The translations under genes were made by a program, and so were the position numbers. The notes beneath the pieces are model-generated. The model saw only the letters and a program-made list of their open reading frames with translations, searched no databases and was not told the origin of the DNA. DNA of 64,000 nucleotides, taken from assembly GCF_016097555.1 (NCBI RefSeq), contig NW_024533022.1, positions 1-64,000 on the forward strand, written 5' to 3'. This DNA comes from Gigantopelta aegis. Taxonomy: Eukaryota > Mollusca > Gastropoda > Neomphalida > Peltospiridae. Shown here piece after piece: positions 10,552 to 22,070 of the stretch (within the stretch, counting starts at the first letter, position 1; each line of letters begins with the position of its first letter).

Positions 10552-13500
10552 GTACGTTATGACTTTATTTATATTTTATATAGTAAAAATAAAGTATCTT
10601 GTCTAAAACTACAAAATATTATTGATATTTGGTCAGTATAGTATATAACTCTAGCTTTTAGTAATTTGAGGTACATACATTTTTGTTTCGCCTAGAGCAC
10701 ATTAATTTATTAGTCTTCGGCTATCGGATGTCAAACATTTGAACATGAAAACAAGAGTACAACATTTATAAAGAGTAGTAAAGCAGTTCAAATAAAAAGT
10801 GAAAGTTGACAGAAGAATAAAAAATTTCAGTAAGCTGAATGAAAGACTGACAGAAGTAAAGTTATTTATTTATCAAGTTCCACAGTATACATGTTATGAA
10901 ACAATAAATCTAGACCAACCTGGCATAGATGGTTTACTACAAACCGAAGTGCCATTCTAGTTGTAGATCAGTCTAAGTATACATATGTTTGACTTGCATA
11001 CAGATCGTAATATGAATCAGTTATAGAATGGCAGTTTCTGTTTAACCGCAACAATATGTATAGATATTTATCATTCCGCGTTCATGATTTATGATAAAAA
11101 CATACTAACGCCACTTTCATTGGTGTTTCTTTCGCTATTTGGCATATATACGCATACGCATACACATACACATACACATACACATACATATGTCTATAGC
11201 TAATGCATACCACAAGTACACCGTGTCATTTGCGGAAAAATACAGGGTTTGCGGGAAAATACAGAATTTGTCAGGGTGTATGGAATGTCACGTGACTTGT
11301 TCGACTGGTTGTACGAAAATACAAACTGCGGATGAGACCGACGGAATTTTCTCCAACACGTCTCATTGATTAAATTTCTTAAAAGTCTTGAATTCATTAT
11401 GAATGAGAATACCTCAATTCGGTAATTTTTATTTTTACTGTTTATTTGAAGATTTTTTGAGCACGTTTGGCCAAAAACTGTGCTAGATTGTAGTTTTTCG
11501 CGTATTAAAAGCTAATGCTAGAATATAGCATTGCGTAATCGGTTACCGTGTTAGAACTTGGGCTAATTATCACAAACATATTTTAAGTAATGACTTGACA
11601 TATATTTTTTTACAGCTTCTACAAGTTAGTACATCACTACAAATATTACTGTTCGGCTGCGGGTGTTCAATTTTGGTTTCCCGATACGATTACAACATAA
11701 TCATAAACGTTAAAAACACACAAGATAATAAGGCGCTAAGAGTTGTCTCCTATTGCGAAACAGGATTTGAAATGATTTCAGGGTAAAACCACCCGAAATC
11801 CTTGTTGACACTCTTAATACCCAAACAGCTGACAAAAAATAAACAAACAAAACACGCCCACCAACAAACAAACAAAAAGAAAAAGACAACAATAAAACAA
11901 ACAAAACACAATATTTTGAGGAATTTCATGCTATGTTATGTTATTAAACTCAAACTCGAAATGTGTGTGCATGTTATTAAAAAGTTTGACTCTTAGTTTA
12001 ATTTTAGTTAATCATAAAACAAAGATCTAAAAGGTAATAAACCAATCTTATATAAAACTCCTCTAAACCGGACACCCTCGGGCCAAGATTTATCCGCTTG
12101 AGAGGTTCTCTTCTTTATCTTTTTCTCCCCACCCCACCCACACATGGGTAGTGATTATTCCATTTGTTTTGGACCGATTAACAATTTTAGTTTACCCAAT
12201 CACCGATACCATCAGAATATATATTCAGTGCAGCTGGGGATATTTTAACAGCACAGAGAACGGTACTGAATCATGGAGTTGTTGATGACGACAATTGTTT
12301 ACTAGATAAGTTAGCACGATAAACTGAAACCAGTAAAGTTCATTAACATGTTTATCCCTTCTGCTTTCATTAAAAAAACACCAAAACACGGGTCCAGTGG
12401 TAAAATGCTCGCCTGATGCGCGGTCGGTCTGGGATCGATTCTCATTGGTGGACGCATTGGGCTATTTATCGCACCATCCAGTGTACCACTACTGGTATAT
12501 CAAAGGCCGTGGGATGTGGTATCCTGTCTGTGGGATGGTACATATAAAAGATCCCTTGCTACTAATGGATTATAAAAGTTTCACGCAAGAAATGTTTTGA
12601 AAACTTTTGCTTTGAAATGTAAATATTATATCTCCAAATATATACCGATAACAAATATAAACATACAATTTCAGTTATTGGTAGAAAGATAGTTTTGGGC
12701 GAGTTTATTTGAGACGAACTCTCCGTAACGCTATGCGCTGCGGACGTTCCTGACACGTGTGCTGTGTTTGTGTAATTCATCTGTCACTGACGGCTCTATT
12801 TATCTGCCGACAGTCAGCATGCTAGATTGTGAATTAGCTAATTTCATATCATTTGTTTCGACACGATAAGACAAAAGTCAAGTTGTACTGAACGCGACTC
12901 TGTTTATACGGGTGCAAGCATATTACAATTTCGATATGTCTGAGCTATGTATGCAAAGATTGTGGGGCAAAAATTGATTTGTAGTTATTTATAACGAATA
13001 CATATTAAAAGGAACGAAATATGGCACTTGTATCTATGATGATACATCTTCTTTAAATTTCGATAATATAAACTGTACAGTATACCGCACAACAAATCTT
13101 TCTTTCTCTAAACACTCTCTCTAGACAGACATGGTTAATGCAATGGAGAAATAGTATATTACTGGAAATAGTCAAGTGTGAAACTGTATCTGGTATTTTT
13201 CAGGTAGTCCAGACTCTGTTACATTCAGTCCACCACCACCTGGGTCTGTAGCAAAAGGAGACAGTCTGACTGTGACGTGTGCTGCTAGTTGTACACCACC
13301 ATGTTCCTATTCCTGGACTCCGAGACATCAGCCGATCTCAGCAACCTCTCTGTTAACACTGACAAACATCAACAGGAGTCAGACAGGGAATGTGTACACG
13401 TTTATAGCGACAAACTCATTTTTATCAACATCTAAAAGTAAACAGTTCACACTAATAGTGTACTGTGAGTATTAATTTAATGTGTTTCAATAGCTGATTT

Positions 13501-16500
13501 GTTGTATTATATTTTTACTTTGTGAATGATAAACTCATCTGAAGACTTAAGATACCATTTCAATACACTTCCTAACATTCATTTTGTACAAATTGACTTT
13601 GAAATATTCATCATTATTGACATGCAATTATTTGTTAGTGGTGGTTATTTAAGACACGTTCAAACACGGAAACTCGGGTAAATATGACAAACATAAATAC
13701 AGTAATTGAACTGATTTGAATTGGGACTCTACACTAAACTGACATGAAAAGCCATCGAAATTTGCGAACACCGTACATGACATATATTATACGAGGGCTG
13801 TACCTAGAGGAGGGGTAACCCCCGTCTCACCCACCCACCCCAACAAAACACAACAACAACAAAAAACCCACCTCGATACGACTGCTCAGAGAGTTTACAA
13901 TTAACCTTTATCTCTAGCTGATTGTCCCGTGATTAGGTATGACGCTGTGTATGCTTGTTATACACTGACAAAGTTATCAAACTATTTTTGCTTTACGTTT
14001 ATTTTGTAGATGGTCCAGACAGTGTACAGCTGAACACCACTTATCCACTGACAGTGAAGGAAGGTGACGATGTAACTGTGTCATGTGAAGCGACTAACTG
14101 TTCTCCATCCTGTTCTTTCATGTGGAAGTTCAAATCTCAGATAAAATCAACCAGTTCTGTGTTGTCCTTAAATAACATACAGAGATCAGCAGCTGGTGAC
14201 TACACGTGCACTGCTAAACACAGAAACACACAGACATCACTAGACAAGACCATTACTCTAGATGTGCAGTGTGAGTAAAATATTTGGTTTCATTATTAGA
14301 ACATTAATTCTTTATGTATATAGGTATTTATTTTTAAAGTTAAATACGATTTCCGATTTACATAGTGGTCCGTGAGAGGGCTTCAAGCCCGAACACCATG
14401 CTGTGACATCCACGCTACATAATGTTGTTAATTATTAATATATATGAATATCTACTGCCTCGTTTATAGGAGGACATCTACTCCCGAGGAGATTCTCTAC
14501 TGGAGAACATATTGTAAAACAAATATTTTATAATACAAAGTGAATTGGAAATGTTAATGACTATTGGATCTTTTCATTCATTAACTTGAGGGAATACTTG
14601 TAAATGTTAAACGTAGCTGAATTAGTGTAATGATTTCAGATGCCAACACATTTTATACAGTCCATACTTTGTTGTTAGCAGTGTACTTTTAATAAGTACA
14701 TGCAGAAGGCATTGATTACTTTCCATTGTTCTAGGTTAATTAATGGACTAATCAACACTCGTAATAATGCCGACCCAGCATCTACACGGCTGAGCAGTGA
14801 CATCATGCATACATTTGCATATTAATGATTTTCCATGCATATAAATAGGCCACGCTCCCTAAATATTCATTGTTCTAGCTTAATTAATGAACACATAATT
14901 TCATTTCAACTTATTTTCGTGCTTATATCCAATTATGGTTCACGCACGCTGTCCTGGGCACACACCTCAGCTATCTGGGTTGTCTGTCCATGACAGTGGG
15001 TTAGTTAATTGTTAGTTGTTAGTGATAGAGAAGAGGGTGTAGTTGTCTTACATCTACCCATTGAGTCGTTAAAACTCTCTCTGGATGGGCTGGTCATGAA
15101 CTAATCAATACTTGCTATAGTGCACGACGTCCGCCGATCATTACTCTTTGCGGCTGACAAACTCGGAAGCAATTCCCTATTCCACATGGAATGATCCTTC
15201 GTTTCTAATATATGTACTTGCAGACCGATCTTCAATCACTTCTCTGACTTTGAACTCGAAGTCTACACTGGTTACAGTTGATGAGCTGACTGCTATGACT
15301 CTGAGATGTGATGCTGACAGTAATCCAGGATCTCACATCAAACTGTTGAACAATTCACAGACTCTGAGTGAAGTGACAGACTCTAAACAGGCCGAGTACA
15401 CGTGGAACGAGGCTGGATGTCTGGATACAGGACACTACACGTGTGAAGCGGGAAACAGCATCAAGTCAGCTGTCAGTGAAAGTGTGCAGCTTGTTGTTAT
15501 ATGTGAGTTAAACAATAGTATCATTAATGATTAATGTGATAGCTATTGTCCAAGTGCTACTCACTAAGTTCTAACACATTAAAAATAAAATGTGTTTGCT
15601 TTCTTATTCATATTAGACGCCATATAACCGTAAATAAAATGTGTTGAGTGCGTCATTAAATAAAACATTTCCTTCCTTCCTTCTTAGTCATATTAATCAT
15701 AGCATACCGTACTTATTTCGTACCAAATACCTCAAACTTCGTACAGTAGTCACTTGATACCGTTTAATCCTTTAATTAGTTCGTTTATAGTATATTTATT
15801 CCATATTATAGTCATCTCATAACACATTTTTCTGTTTATACCATTACCCATTACTCAGGCAATTTGCTCATAATTCTATTAACTGGGAAACACTACACAG
15901 AAAGAAATAATCAGAGGAATATAGTGGAGCACAGACCCTACTTTGGTCCTTTTCTTCAATGTTCGAATAGAACTAGCCATGTCGTAAACCATGTACTTAA
16001 TGCTATTTCTCGTTGCAGCCAGTGCTCTTCAACTGGTGAAATAAAGGCTGAGGTATGTTCTGTGTGCGAGGTAGTACATATAAAACATATTTTACTGCTA
16101 ATCAAAAAGAGTAGCCCATGGAACGGCAGCAGTAGGTATCCTCTGCCGTTATCTCTGTGGTCCTTAAACATATATCCGTAATTAAATGTGTTGGTGCTGG
16201 CATGTGTTGGCATAGCCCATTGGTAAAGTGATCGGCTGATGCGAGGTCGGTCTGGGATCGATCCCGATTGGTGGGCCCATTGGGCTGTTTTTCATTCTAG
16301 CCAGTGCACCACAACTGGTATATCAAAGCCGTGGCATGTGCTATACTGTCTGTGGGGTAGTGCATATAAAAAATCCCTTGCTACTAATGAAAAACATTTA
16401 GCGAGTTTCCTCTCTGAGACTATATATGTCAAAATTACCAAACGTTTGACATCCAATAGCCAATGATTAATAAATATAACCAATGTGATCTAGTGGTGTC

Positions 16501-19135
16501 GTTAAACAAAACAAACGTTTAAACAAAACAAACTTTAATTATCTGTATGGAAACAAATTGTAATTACATTTATCTATCACTATATTTCAGGTTCGCCAAG
16601 ACTAGACCACCGAATTCAATTCCAGAGAGAGTTTGCAGCAGCAGTAGGTGGTGATGTAACTCTGAAGATATCAGTGATTGCCAACCCAACACCCACATTC
16701 ACCTGGTACAAACTGACTGATGGCAACAAAAACAGACTCGGGTTTGGTAGTTCAGATACAACTGACGTATCTGCTGTTGGGAAACTCACACTGACAAATC
16801 TTCGGCAGGGAGATATTGGTACCTATCAGGTTGTGGTGTCTAATGGAGCTAAAAACTCAGATCTTGTGAAGAACCTGACACTTGATGTAGCAGGTATGAG
16901 TAGATGGATAAGCTTCTTGTAGACTGTAGTGGTAGTCCATTGAAGTATTGACATTGGATCTTACTGTCACTGTTTCATGGTATTAATAGATATCACATAG
17001 CCCATTGCTATACAACATATGAGTAAATGTGTGAGCTGGCTGCAGACTAAGTAGTTGTTATTAAAGTTGAATCTTACAACCATTCAAACTTCGTCTTTAT
17101 TTCAATTATTTTTGTGATTATGTCAAATTGATCATGCGGAACCAGCTGAAAACAGCAGTCTTGTTAGTATAAGCAGGATGGACTGTAGAATTTCGTTACG
17201 GTTTGCCTGTCTTACTTGAATTAGTTTTTATTTTGTACTTTTGTTTCATGCTTCAGCATTTCTTTTAAGCTGAATTGTGTTTGTACTTTTTAACGTAATT
17301 TAATGTTTACAGATAGAGTTTTTATTAATGTAAAACTTTATTTATATAGTGAATTCTTGCCAATATTTCAGTAAGACTCGCAGGTCCTCCGAATATTCCT
17401 CCTGAACTCAAAGTATGGAGTAGTGATCCACACTCAATGTTGGTTGGTTGGTTACAAGGATTTAACGGAGGCTCAGAGCAGATGTTTATTGTGCAATACC
17501 GAGTAGACACAACACCACAGTGGAAGAATCTGACTGAAGTCATTCCAGGAAAAGGCGCTAACACGATTCAGAAAGCTGTTATACCAAATCTTCAATCAAA
17601 CACGAGATATATCGTGCGGGTTTTGGCTTATAATGAATATGGATACAAAGGCTTTACTGAGGAACAGGAAGCTTTGACCTCTCCTTCAGGTAATAATCAT
17701 AATATGCAGACTCTCGGATAAAGTTTTCTAATAACGCTGGGCCAGCTGTAGTTCAGTATCATCGGTGCAAGGAATCACATGGTCGATCACCTTTGTGGTT
17801 TGAACTGCTCTTTCCCAACCCAGGCAGTGACCACACGACAGCTATATATTTTCATTTTACTTATATGCAATGTAGATGTGATCTGATTTAGTAAATGATA
17901 TTAATTGTTGGGGTTTGAGGAACATAATGAGTACAGTTTTCCATAACTTTAAAGCGAACATGCGAAAATATTTTTCTTCATTTTGGGTAGAGGGTATGAC
18001 ATTGTTTCTTTTTCTCTATTGTATTTTATTTTTATTATCTTTTTTATAATTCACAACATCAGACACGTATATTATATATGCAGAAGACGTGCTCTCAGTA
18101 AAATGGTGGTAATTGTTGTTTGTTTTATTAAAGGTGAGTCTTGTGTATCAGCCTCATCAAATGAGCTAACTGGAGCAGGGATTGCAGTGGGCATTGTGAT
18201 TGGAATTGCTATCGCTTCTGTGGCAGCGTCTGTGTTTATTATTTTGTGGAGACGAGGCTATGTGTGTACATCTTCAAAATCAGGTGGGACTAAAGCAGGA
18301 AACCCAAAATATATATATATGGACATATGAATAAAAGTTAAACACTATCTTTATAAACATTATTTGAGCATGTTGTTTGTTTCCATTGTGCGCTTATTGT
18401 TTTATATCCTTTTGTCGTTTTTTTGACAGATGGGCAGAAACCAGAAGGTAATGTGTAAGTATAAAAATGCGTATTTAATTATTTTATTTGTAATTGAAAA
18501 ACGTTTACAAACACAAAACATACACAGACATAGAGTCTTAGACACATATATGTATACATACACACTCACACACACTATGACACGCAGTGACAGAATCACA
18601 TACACCAATACAATCACCCAAACACACTTGGATAAGAACAGACGCACACGCACAAACATGAGAACGAGTGTGCAAACATACACACATATAAGCAAACAGG
18701 TCACCCTGTCGAATTATTTTAAATATTGATTCAGGCATTTATACATTGGAGTTTATATTTGTATTTCATGTTTGAGGTAATGAGTACTCAGCCACAATTC
18801 ATCTTGTAAGGAAGACAATTTCCATGTTGGCTGCATTTTACTTTATACATAAAACATGAGACACTGTTTCTAAAATGTTACCTAACTCTTGGTAAACACC
18901 CTCCCTTAAAATAATATGGGGCCTAATTCACTGAACTCTTTATGATATTATACTTTTGTATGTTGCTTTGTTACAGACATCAACATGCACAACTAAACGA
19001 CAGAAGACGTGGAAACAATCATGGTAAATTTCTTTTACTTTCATTACAGACATACTTATACGTTCTCTCTATCCCGTTCTCTCTATATCTGATATCTCAT
19101 TCCATTGTTCACGTGCGCACACGTACGCACACCTA

Positions 19136-19199
<64 letters not shown>

Positions 19200-19973
19200 T
19201 TTTCCACACGCTCTCGCACATTCACACATAACACATACTCTCGCAAATACACGCATACATACTCAATAAATACAATCTATTTGATTGGTGTGTTTATAAA
19301 TATGTTATATTACCACACTACATGTATTAATTATTTTGATATGATACTATACAATGGTTTTTGGTTAATGGCGTTTTAGTTTGCCAGCTGGTGTGTTACC
19401 TTTTAAATGCTGGTTATTGGTCCCGTTGTGTACAGAAGAAGTATTGTGGGTCGTATGCCCAAGTTACGTTTTGAAACATATTTTTACATATATGTGTTGT
19501 GCGATGAATAGACAATAACTAGTTAATGACGTCGGATATCGGCTTTATCTGTGAAGGTAAGAATTGGCATAAACAAGATAAAGCAGGTATCCGACGTCAT
19601 TAACTAGTTATTATTGCTATCCTGCAGACCATAAACACTAAGGAAAAAACTTATTTCTGTTATTTCAGACATATTGTACGATCACCTACAGGTCAAATGA
19701 GCGATTTTGTAATGTAGGCTGTGCGTGTGACGTCAAAAGTCATATCCTGCTAGTAGCATGATATGACTTTGCTTTATCCGTAATTATATTCTGTCAACAG
19801 AAACGGTGGTTGCAGGATAAAAGAACTTAAATGTATATGTATAAGTGTATGTATAACTGTCTTTTGCAGAACTCAGTAATTCTAATGACCAGACAAACAC
19901 ATACGAGAGACTTGGAACTAGAGAAGATACACCGTATGCAAAAATGGAATTTTATGAAAATCTTAAGACATGA
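10195..19973 (+). CDS. IgSF receptor gene, copy 2 (signal exon not found)
   Basis: Predicted type I receptor exons: Ig1 10195-10551, Ig2 13204-13464, Ig3 14010-14270, Ig4 15224-15502, Ig5 16591-16893, FN3 17384-17689, transmembrane 18134-18283, micro-exon 18430-18454, cytoplasmic 18977-19023, tail 19870-19973. All internal frames are open, and together they give about 697 residues without a leader. Extracellular exons are symmetric phase 1. The signal-peptide exon present in copies 3 and 4 is absent, because the matching stretch (9175-9470) is replaced by a repeat. Ig2 has Phe where copies 3 and 4 have the second disulfide Cys. The gene may therefore be a decaying paralogue, use another first exon, or be expressed as a fusion. 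The tail motifs are YERL, YAKM and YENL. Confidence 0.85.
11149..11190. repeat. (CATACA)n microsatellite
   Basis: Short hexamer repeat in the Ig1-Ig2 intron of copy 2. The rest of 10560-12380 has no exon or clear repeat that I can see. Confidence 0.85.
12388..12573 (+). mobile_element. SINE (family A), 3' truncated
   Basis: tRNA-like head with GGTCGGTCTGGGATCGATTC and the body through CATATAAAAGATCCCTTGCT. The 3' third is missing. In the Ig1-Ig2 intron of copy 2. Confidence 0.85.
13204..13464 (+). CDS. Copy 2 Ig2 exon with lost cysteine
   Basis: 261 bp, phase 1-1. The B strand LTVTCAASC and C strand SYSWTP are present, but the F strand reads VYTFIATN where copies 3 and 4 have VYTC. The Phe codon is at 13401-13403. 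The canonical Ig disulfide of this domain cannot form. Confidence 0.88.
14010..14270 (+). CDS. Copy 2 Ig3 exon
   Basis: 261 bp, phase 1-1, donor GTGAGT at 14271. C2/I-set Ig domain with VTVSCEATNC, FMWKF and GDYTCTAKH. An extra CSPSC pair lies near the C strand. Confidence 0.9.
14745..15140. repeat. Intronic repeat block with a minus-strand SINE-C remnant, copy 2
   Basis: Flanked by two related motifs (CTAATCAACACTCG near 14755 and CTAATCAATACTTG near 15103 followed by CACGACGTCCGCCGA). Inside, about 14890-15105 is the reverse complement of the short SINE-C family. The same arrangement is in copy 3 at 33345-33705, so it predates their split. Confidence 0.65.
15224..15502 (+). CDS. Copy 2 Ig4 exon
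   Basis: 279 bp, phase 1-1. Ig domain with TLRCDADSNP and TGHYTCEAGN. The usual C-strand Trp is absent (HIKLLNNS), as in several CD22/sialoadhesin-type domains. The NNS sequon may be glycosylated. Confidence 0.9.
15980..16185 (+). mobile_element. Old SINE-B-like remnant, copy 2 intron
   Basis: Degenerate body with CCAGTGCTCTTCAACTGG, AAGAGTAGCCCATGGAACGG and a CCGTAATTAAATGTG end. The paralogous insertion is in copy 3 at about 34400-34605. Confidence 0.65.
16207..16539 (+). mobile_element. SINE (family A), near full length
   Basis: Head ATAGCCCATTGGTAAAGTG with GGTCGGTCTGGGATCGATCC, the full body, and end GTTAAACAAAACAAACGTTT. The orthologous insertion is in copy 3 at 34699-34966, so it predates the copy 2/copy 3 duplication. 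Confidence 0.9.
16591..16893 (+). CDS. Copy 2 Ig5 exon, cysteine-less
   Basis: 303 bp, phase 1-1. I-set-like fold with TFTWYKL, KLTLTNL and GDIGTYQVVVSNGA, but both disulfide positions are non-Cys (VTLKISVIA and YQVVV). The same is true in copy 3, so the loss is ancestral and tolerated. Confidence 0.88.
17384..17689 (+). CDS. Copy 2 FN3 exon
   Basis: 306 bp, phase 1-1. Fibronectin type III module with [15 protein letters not shown] and [15 protein letters not shown]. An in-frame alternative acceptor TTTCAG 12 bp upstream (exon start 17372) would add VRLA. The pyrimidine tract before the main acceptor is shorter than in copies 1 and 3. Confidence 0.9.
18134..18283 (+). CDS. Copy 2 transmembrane exon
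   Basis: 150 bp, phase 1-1. Span GIAVGIVIGIAIASVAASV then FIILW, followed by RRGYVCTSSKSG. The small-residue GxxxG-like pattern could favour helix packing. Confidence 0.9.
18430..18454 (+). CDS. Copy 2 25-nt micro-exon
   Basis: DGQKPEGN plus two bases; donor GTAAGT at 18455. Same phase change (1 to 2) as in the other copies. Confidence 0.75.
18977..19023 (+). CDS. Copy 2 47-nt cytoplasmic exon
   Basis: Reads [15 protein letters not shown] after the split codon; phase 2 start, phase 1 end. Confidence 0.75.
19139..19203. repeat. (AT)n plus poly-T microsatellite
   Basis: Pure AT tract ending in about 13 T, in the intron before the copy 2 tail exon. Confidence 0.95.
19514..19612. mobile_element. 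Foldback MITE in copy 2 intron
   Basis: Arms AATAACTAGTTAATGACGTC and its reverse complement, loop shortened to roughly 20 bp. Same site as in copies 1 and 3. Confidence 0.8.
19870..19973 (+). CDS. Copy 2 tyrosine-motif tail exon
   Basis: 34 residues then TGA. Motifs are YERL, seven residues, YAKM, two residues, YENL, so the three tyrosines and their spacing are kept. The residue two before the last Tyr is Glu, as in copy 1. Confidence 0.88.
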
Positions 19974-20669
19974 GGTATACATATCTTATTGGTGTATTAA
20001 ATATTGATTTTGTTGATGTAACTAATACTTTATTTTACTGGTGTATTAAACACACAACTATTCTTTTATTCTATATGTATGAATGAATTTTAACGATGTC
20101 CCATACTGGTGTGAAACAAAGGTAAATATAAACAAGAAATTCTAAAAGTAATAACTCTGCTTGTGTCTGGCTGGAAATGCAGCCCATTGTTACATCTTCC
20201 GGGACAACTGCCACAAAGACGTGCTGTCAGGTGGAAGTTTTTCAGTTATAGATTGGTGCCTCTCCACTATAACACTAATGCTTATTATTAACCTAGCTAT
20301 GACTTGTAATGGGGGAAATTAAATAAAAACTGCTAATAAATGTATTATAATCTATAGATCATTAAAAATCGCAGATTTAAAAAAAAACTAAATTTTTGCC
20401 AGTGTCAAGATCTAGGGGAAGGTATATCTTTACAGTAAGCAAATATTTGACAAAACATAATACAAAGATCTGTGAGAAGTTAAATACATGGAAGATGAAA
20501 TATACCAACAAGAGACGAAATGTTATAGTGAGACCAAGCTGCGGTTTACAAAACAGACGATCCAACTGTATTGTTTGTAATTTTATTTTGATCTTGTTTC
20601 ACATGTTTCCTAAATTTGAATTGTCACAGGCACACACTATTTATTGGGTTCTTATTCGTTCTTTTGCAG

Positions 20670-20830
20670 AAATCAGCATTATGATATACGTCACAGGATT
20701 ATGTTGTACGACGTACTCGTAACACTGAAACATTCTGTTGGACTTTCACGAGGCCAAGTCACGATGTGCTTAAAGACATATCACTGACTAAACTGATATC
20801 TATGCCATACCTGATATTTGGTGTGACAAT
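20670..20830 (+). other. Conserved 3' exon of copy 2 (3' UTR or alternative tail)
   Basis: Acceptor CTTTTGCAG. A phase 1 frame gives EISIMIYVTGLCCTTYS and stops at 20720-20722, the same length as in copies 1 and 3. Confidence 0.5.
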
Positions 20831-21264
20831 AATCTATACATTTAACCGTATCTGTGAAGAAATGTGAGGAATGGTGCCAGATATCAGTCTTTATTATTTA
20901 AAGACACATTGTTTGCTATCATTGACCTATTTAATCCCTTGACAAAGTATTACATGAACATATATATATATTTAAATTAAAAACTAAAATTAGTTGCATT
21001 TTAAAAACAAAAGATGCTTTTGTGTTATTATATTTTAGTTTTGTAACCAAAACTAGCGCAGGATTGAACACATTAGAATATACAGAGCTGCCAATAGATG
21101 CACTAACGAATCACTGTCAAACCAGTGATGGTATCAGGTGTTCCAGAACGGTGGACATATCCTGTTCAAACGTTAGCACCCGTTTTGAGTACTGCCATTA
21201 CAGCTGTTAAGTCACAAAAGAGATGAAAAGACATGCATAAGTTATATTCTCAGATGAAAGTTGG

Positions 21265-21585
21265 GGGCGGGATGTAGCCCAGTGGTAAAACGCTCACTTG
21301 ATGCGTAGTCGATGTGGGATCGATCCCCGTCGGTGGGCTCATTGGGCTATTTCCCATCCAAGCCAGTGCACCACGACTGCTATATAAAAAGCCGTGGTAT
21401 GTGCTATCATGTCTGTGGGATAATGCATATAAAAATCCCTTGCTACTAGAAATAGAAAATAGGTAGCGGGTTTCTTCTTTTAAAAAATACTATATTTTAA
21501 ATAATAGCATATGTTTGACATCCAATAGCCGATGATTAATAAAACAATATGCTCTAGTGGTGTCGTTAAACAAAACACACTTTAA
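21265..21585 (+). mobile_element. SINE (family A), full length
   Basis: GGGCGGGATGTAGCCCAGTG head, GGGATCGATCCCCGTCGGTG B-box region, the body with CATATAAAAATCCCTTGC, and tail TCGTTAAACAAAACACACTT. Confidence 0.92.
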
Positions 21586-21713
21586 CGAACAACAACTGAT
21601 GAACGTTGGGTTTCATATTATTGTAAAGTGATCTTCAAATATATATTAATAAATGTTTATGGCTTGTTAACATGACATCAAGATTGTGGTATTATATGAA
21701 AGTGTCAGTTGGG

Positions 21714-22070
21714 ACCGGCCTCGGTGGCCCTCGTGGTTAGGCCATCGGTCTACAGGCTGGTAGGTACTGGGTTCGGATCCCAGTCGAGGCATGGGATTTT
21801 TAATCCAGATACTGACTCCAAACCGTGAATGAGTGCTCCGCAAGGCTCAATGGGTAGGTGTAAACCAACCAGTGATCCATAGTTCAGCAAAGGCCATGGT
21901 TTGTGCTATCCTGCCTGTGGGAAGCGCAAATAAAAGATCCCTCGCTGCTAATCGGAGAGAGTAGCCCATGTAGTGGCGACAGCGGGTGTCCTCTCAAACT
22001 GTGTGTGGTCCTTAATCATATGTCTGACGCCATATAACCGTAAATAAAATGTGTTAAAACATTTCTTTAT
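21714..22070 (+). mobile_element. SINE (family B), full length
   Basis: Head CCGGCCTCGGTGGCCCTCGT with B-box GGGTTCGGATCCC, middle AGCGCAAATAAAAGATCCCT, and 3' end CATATAACCGTAAATAAAAT. A second full copy is at 56391-56760. Confidence 0.92.
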
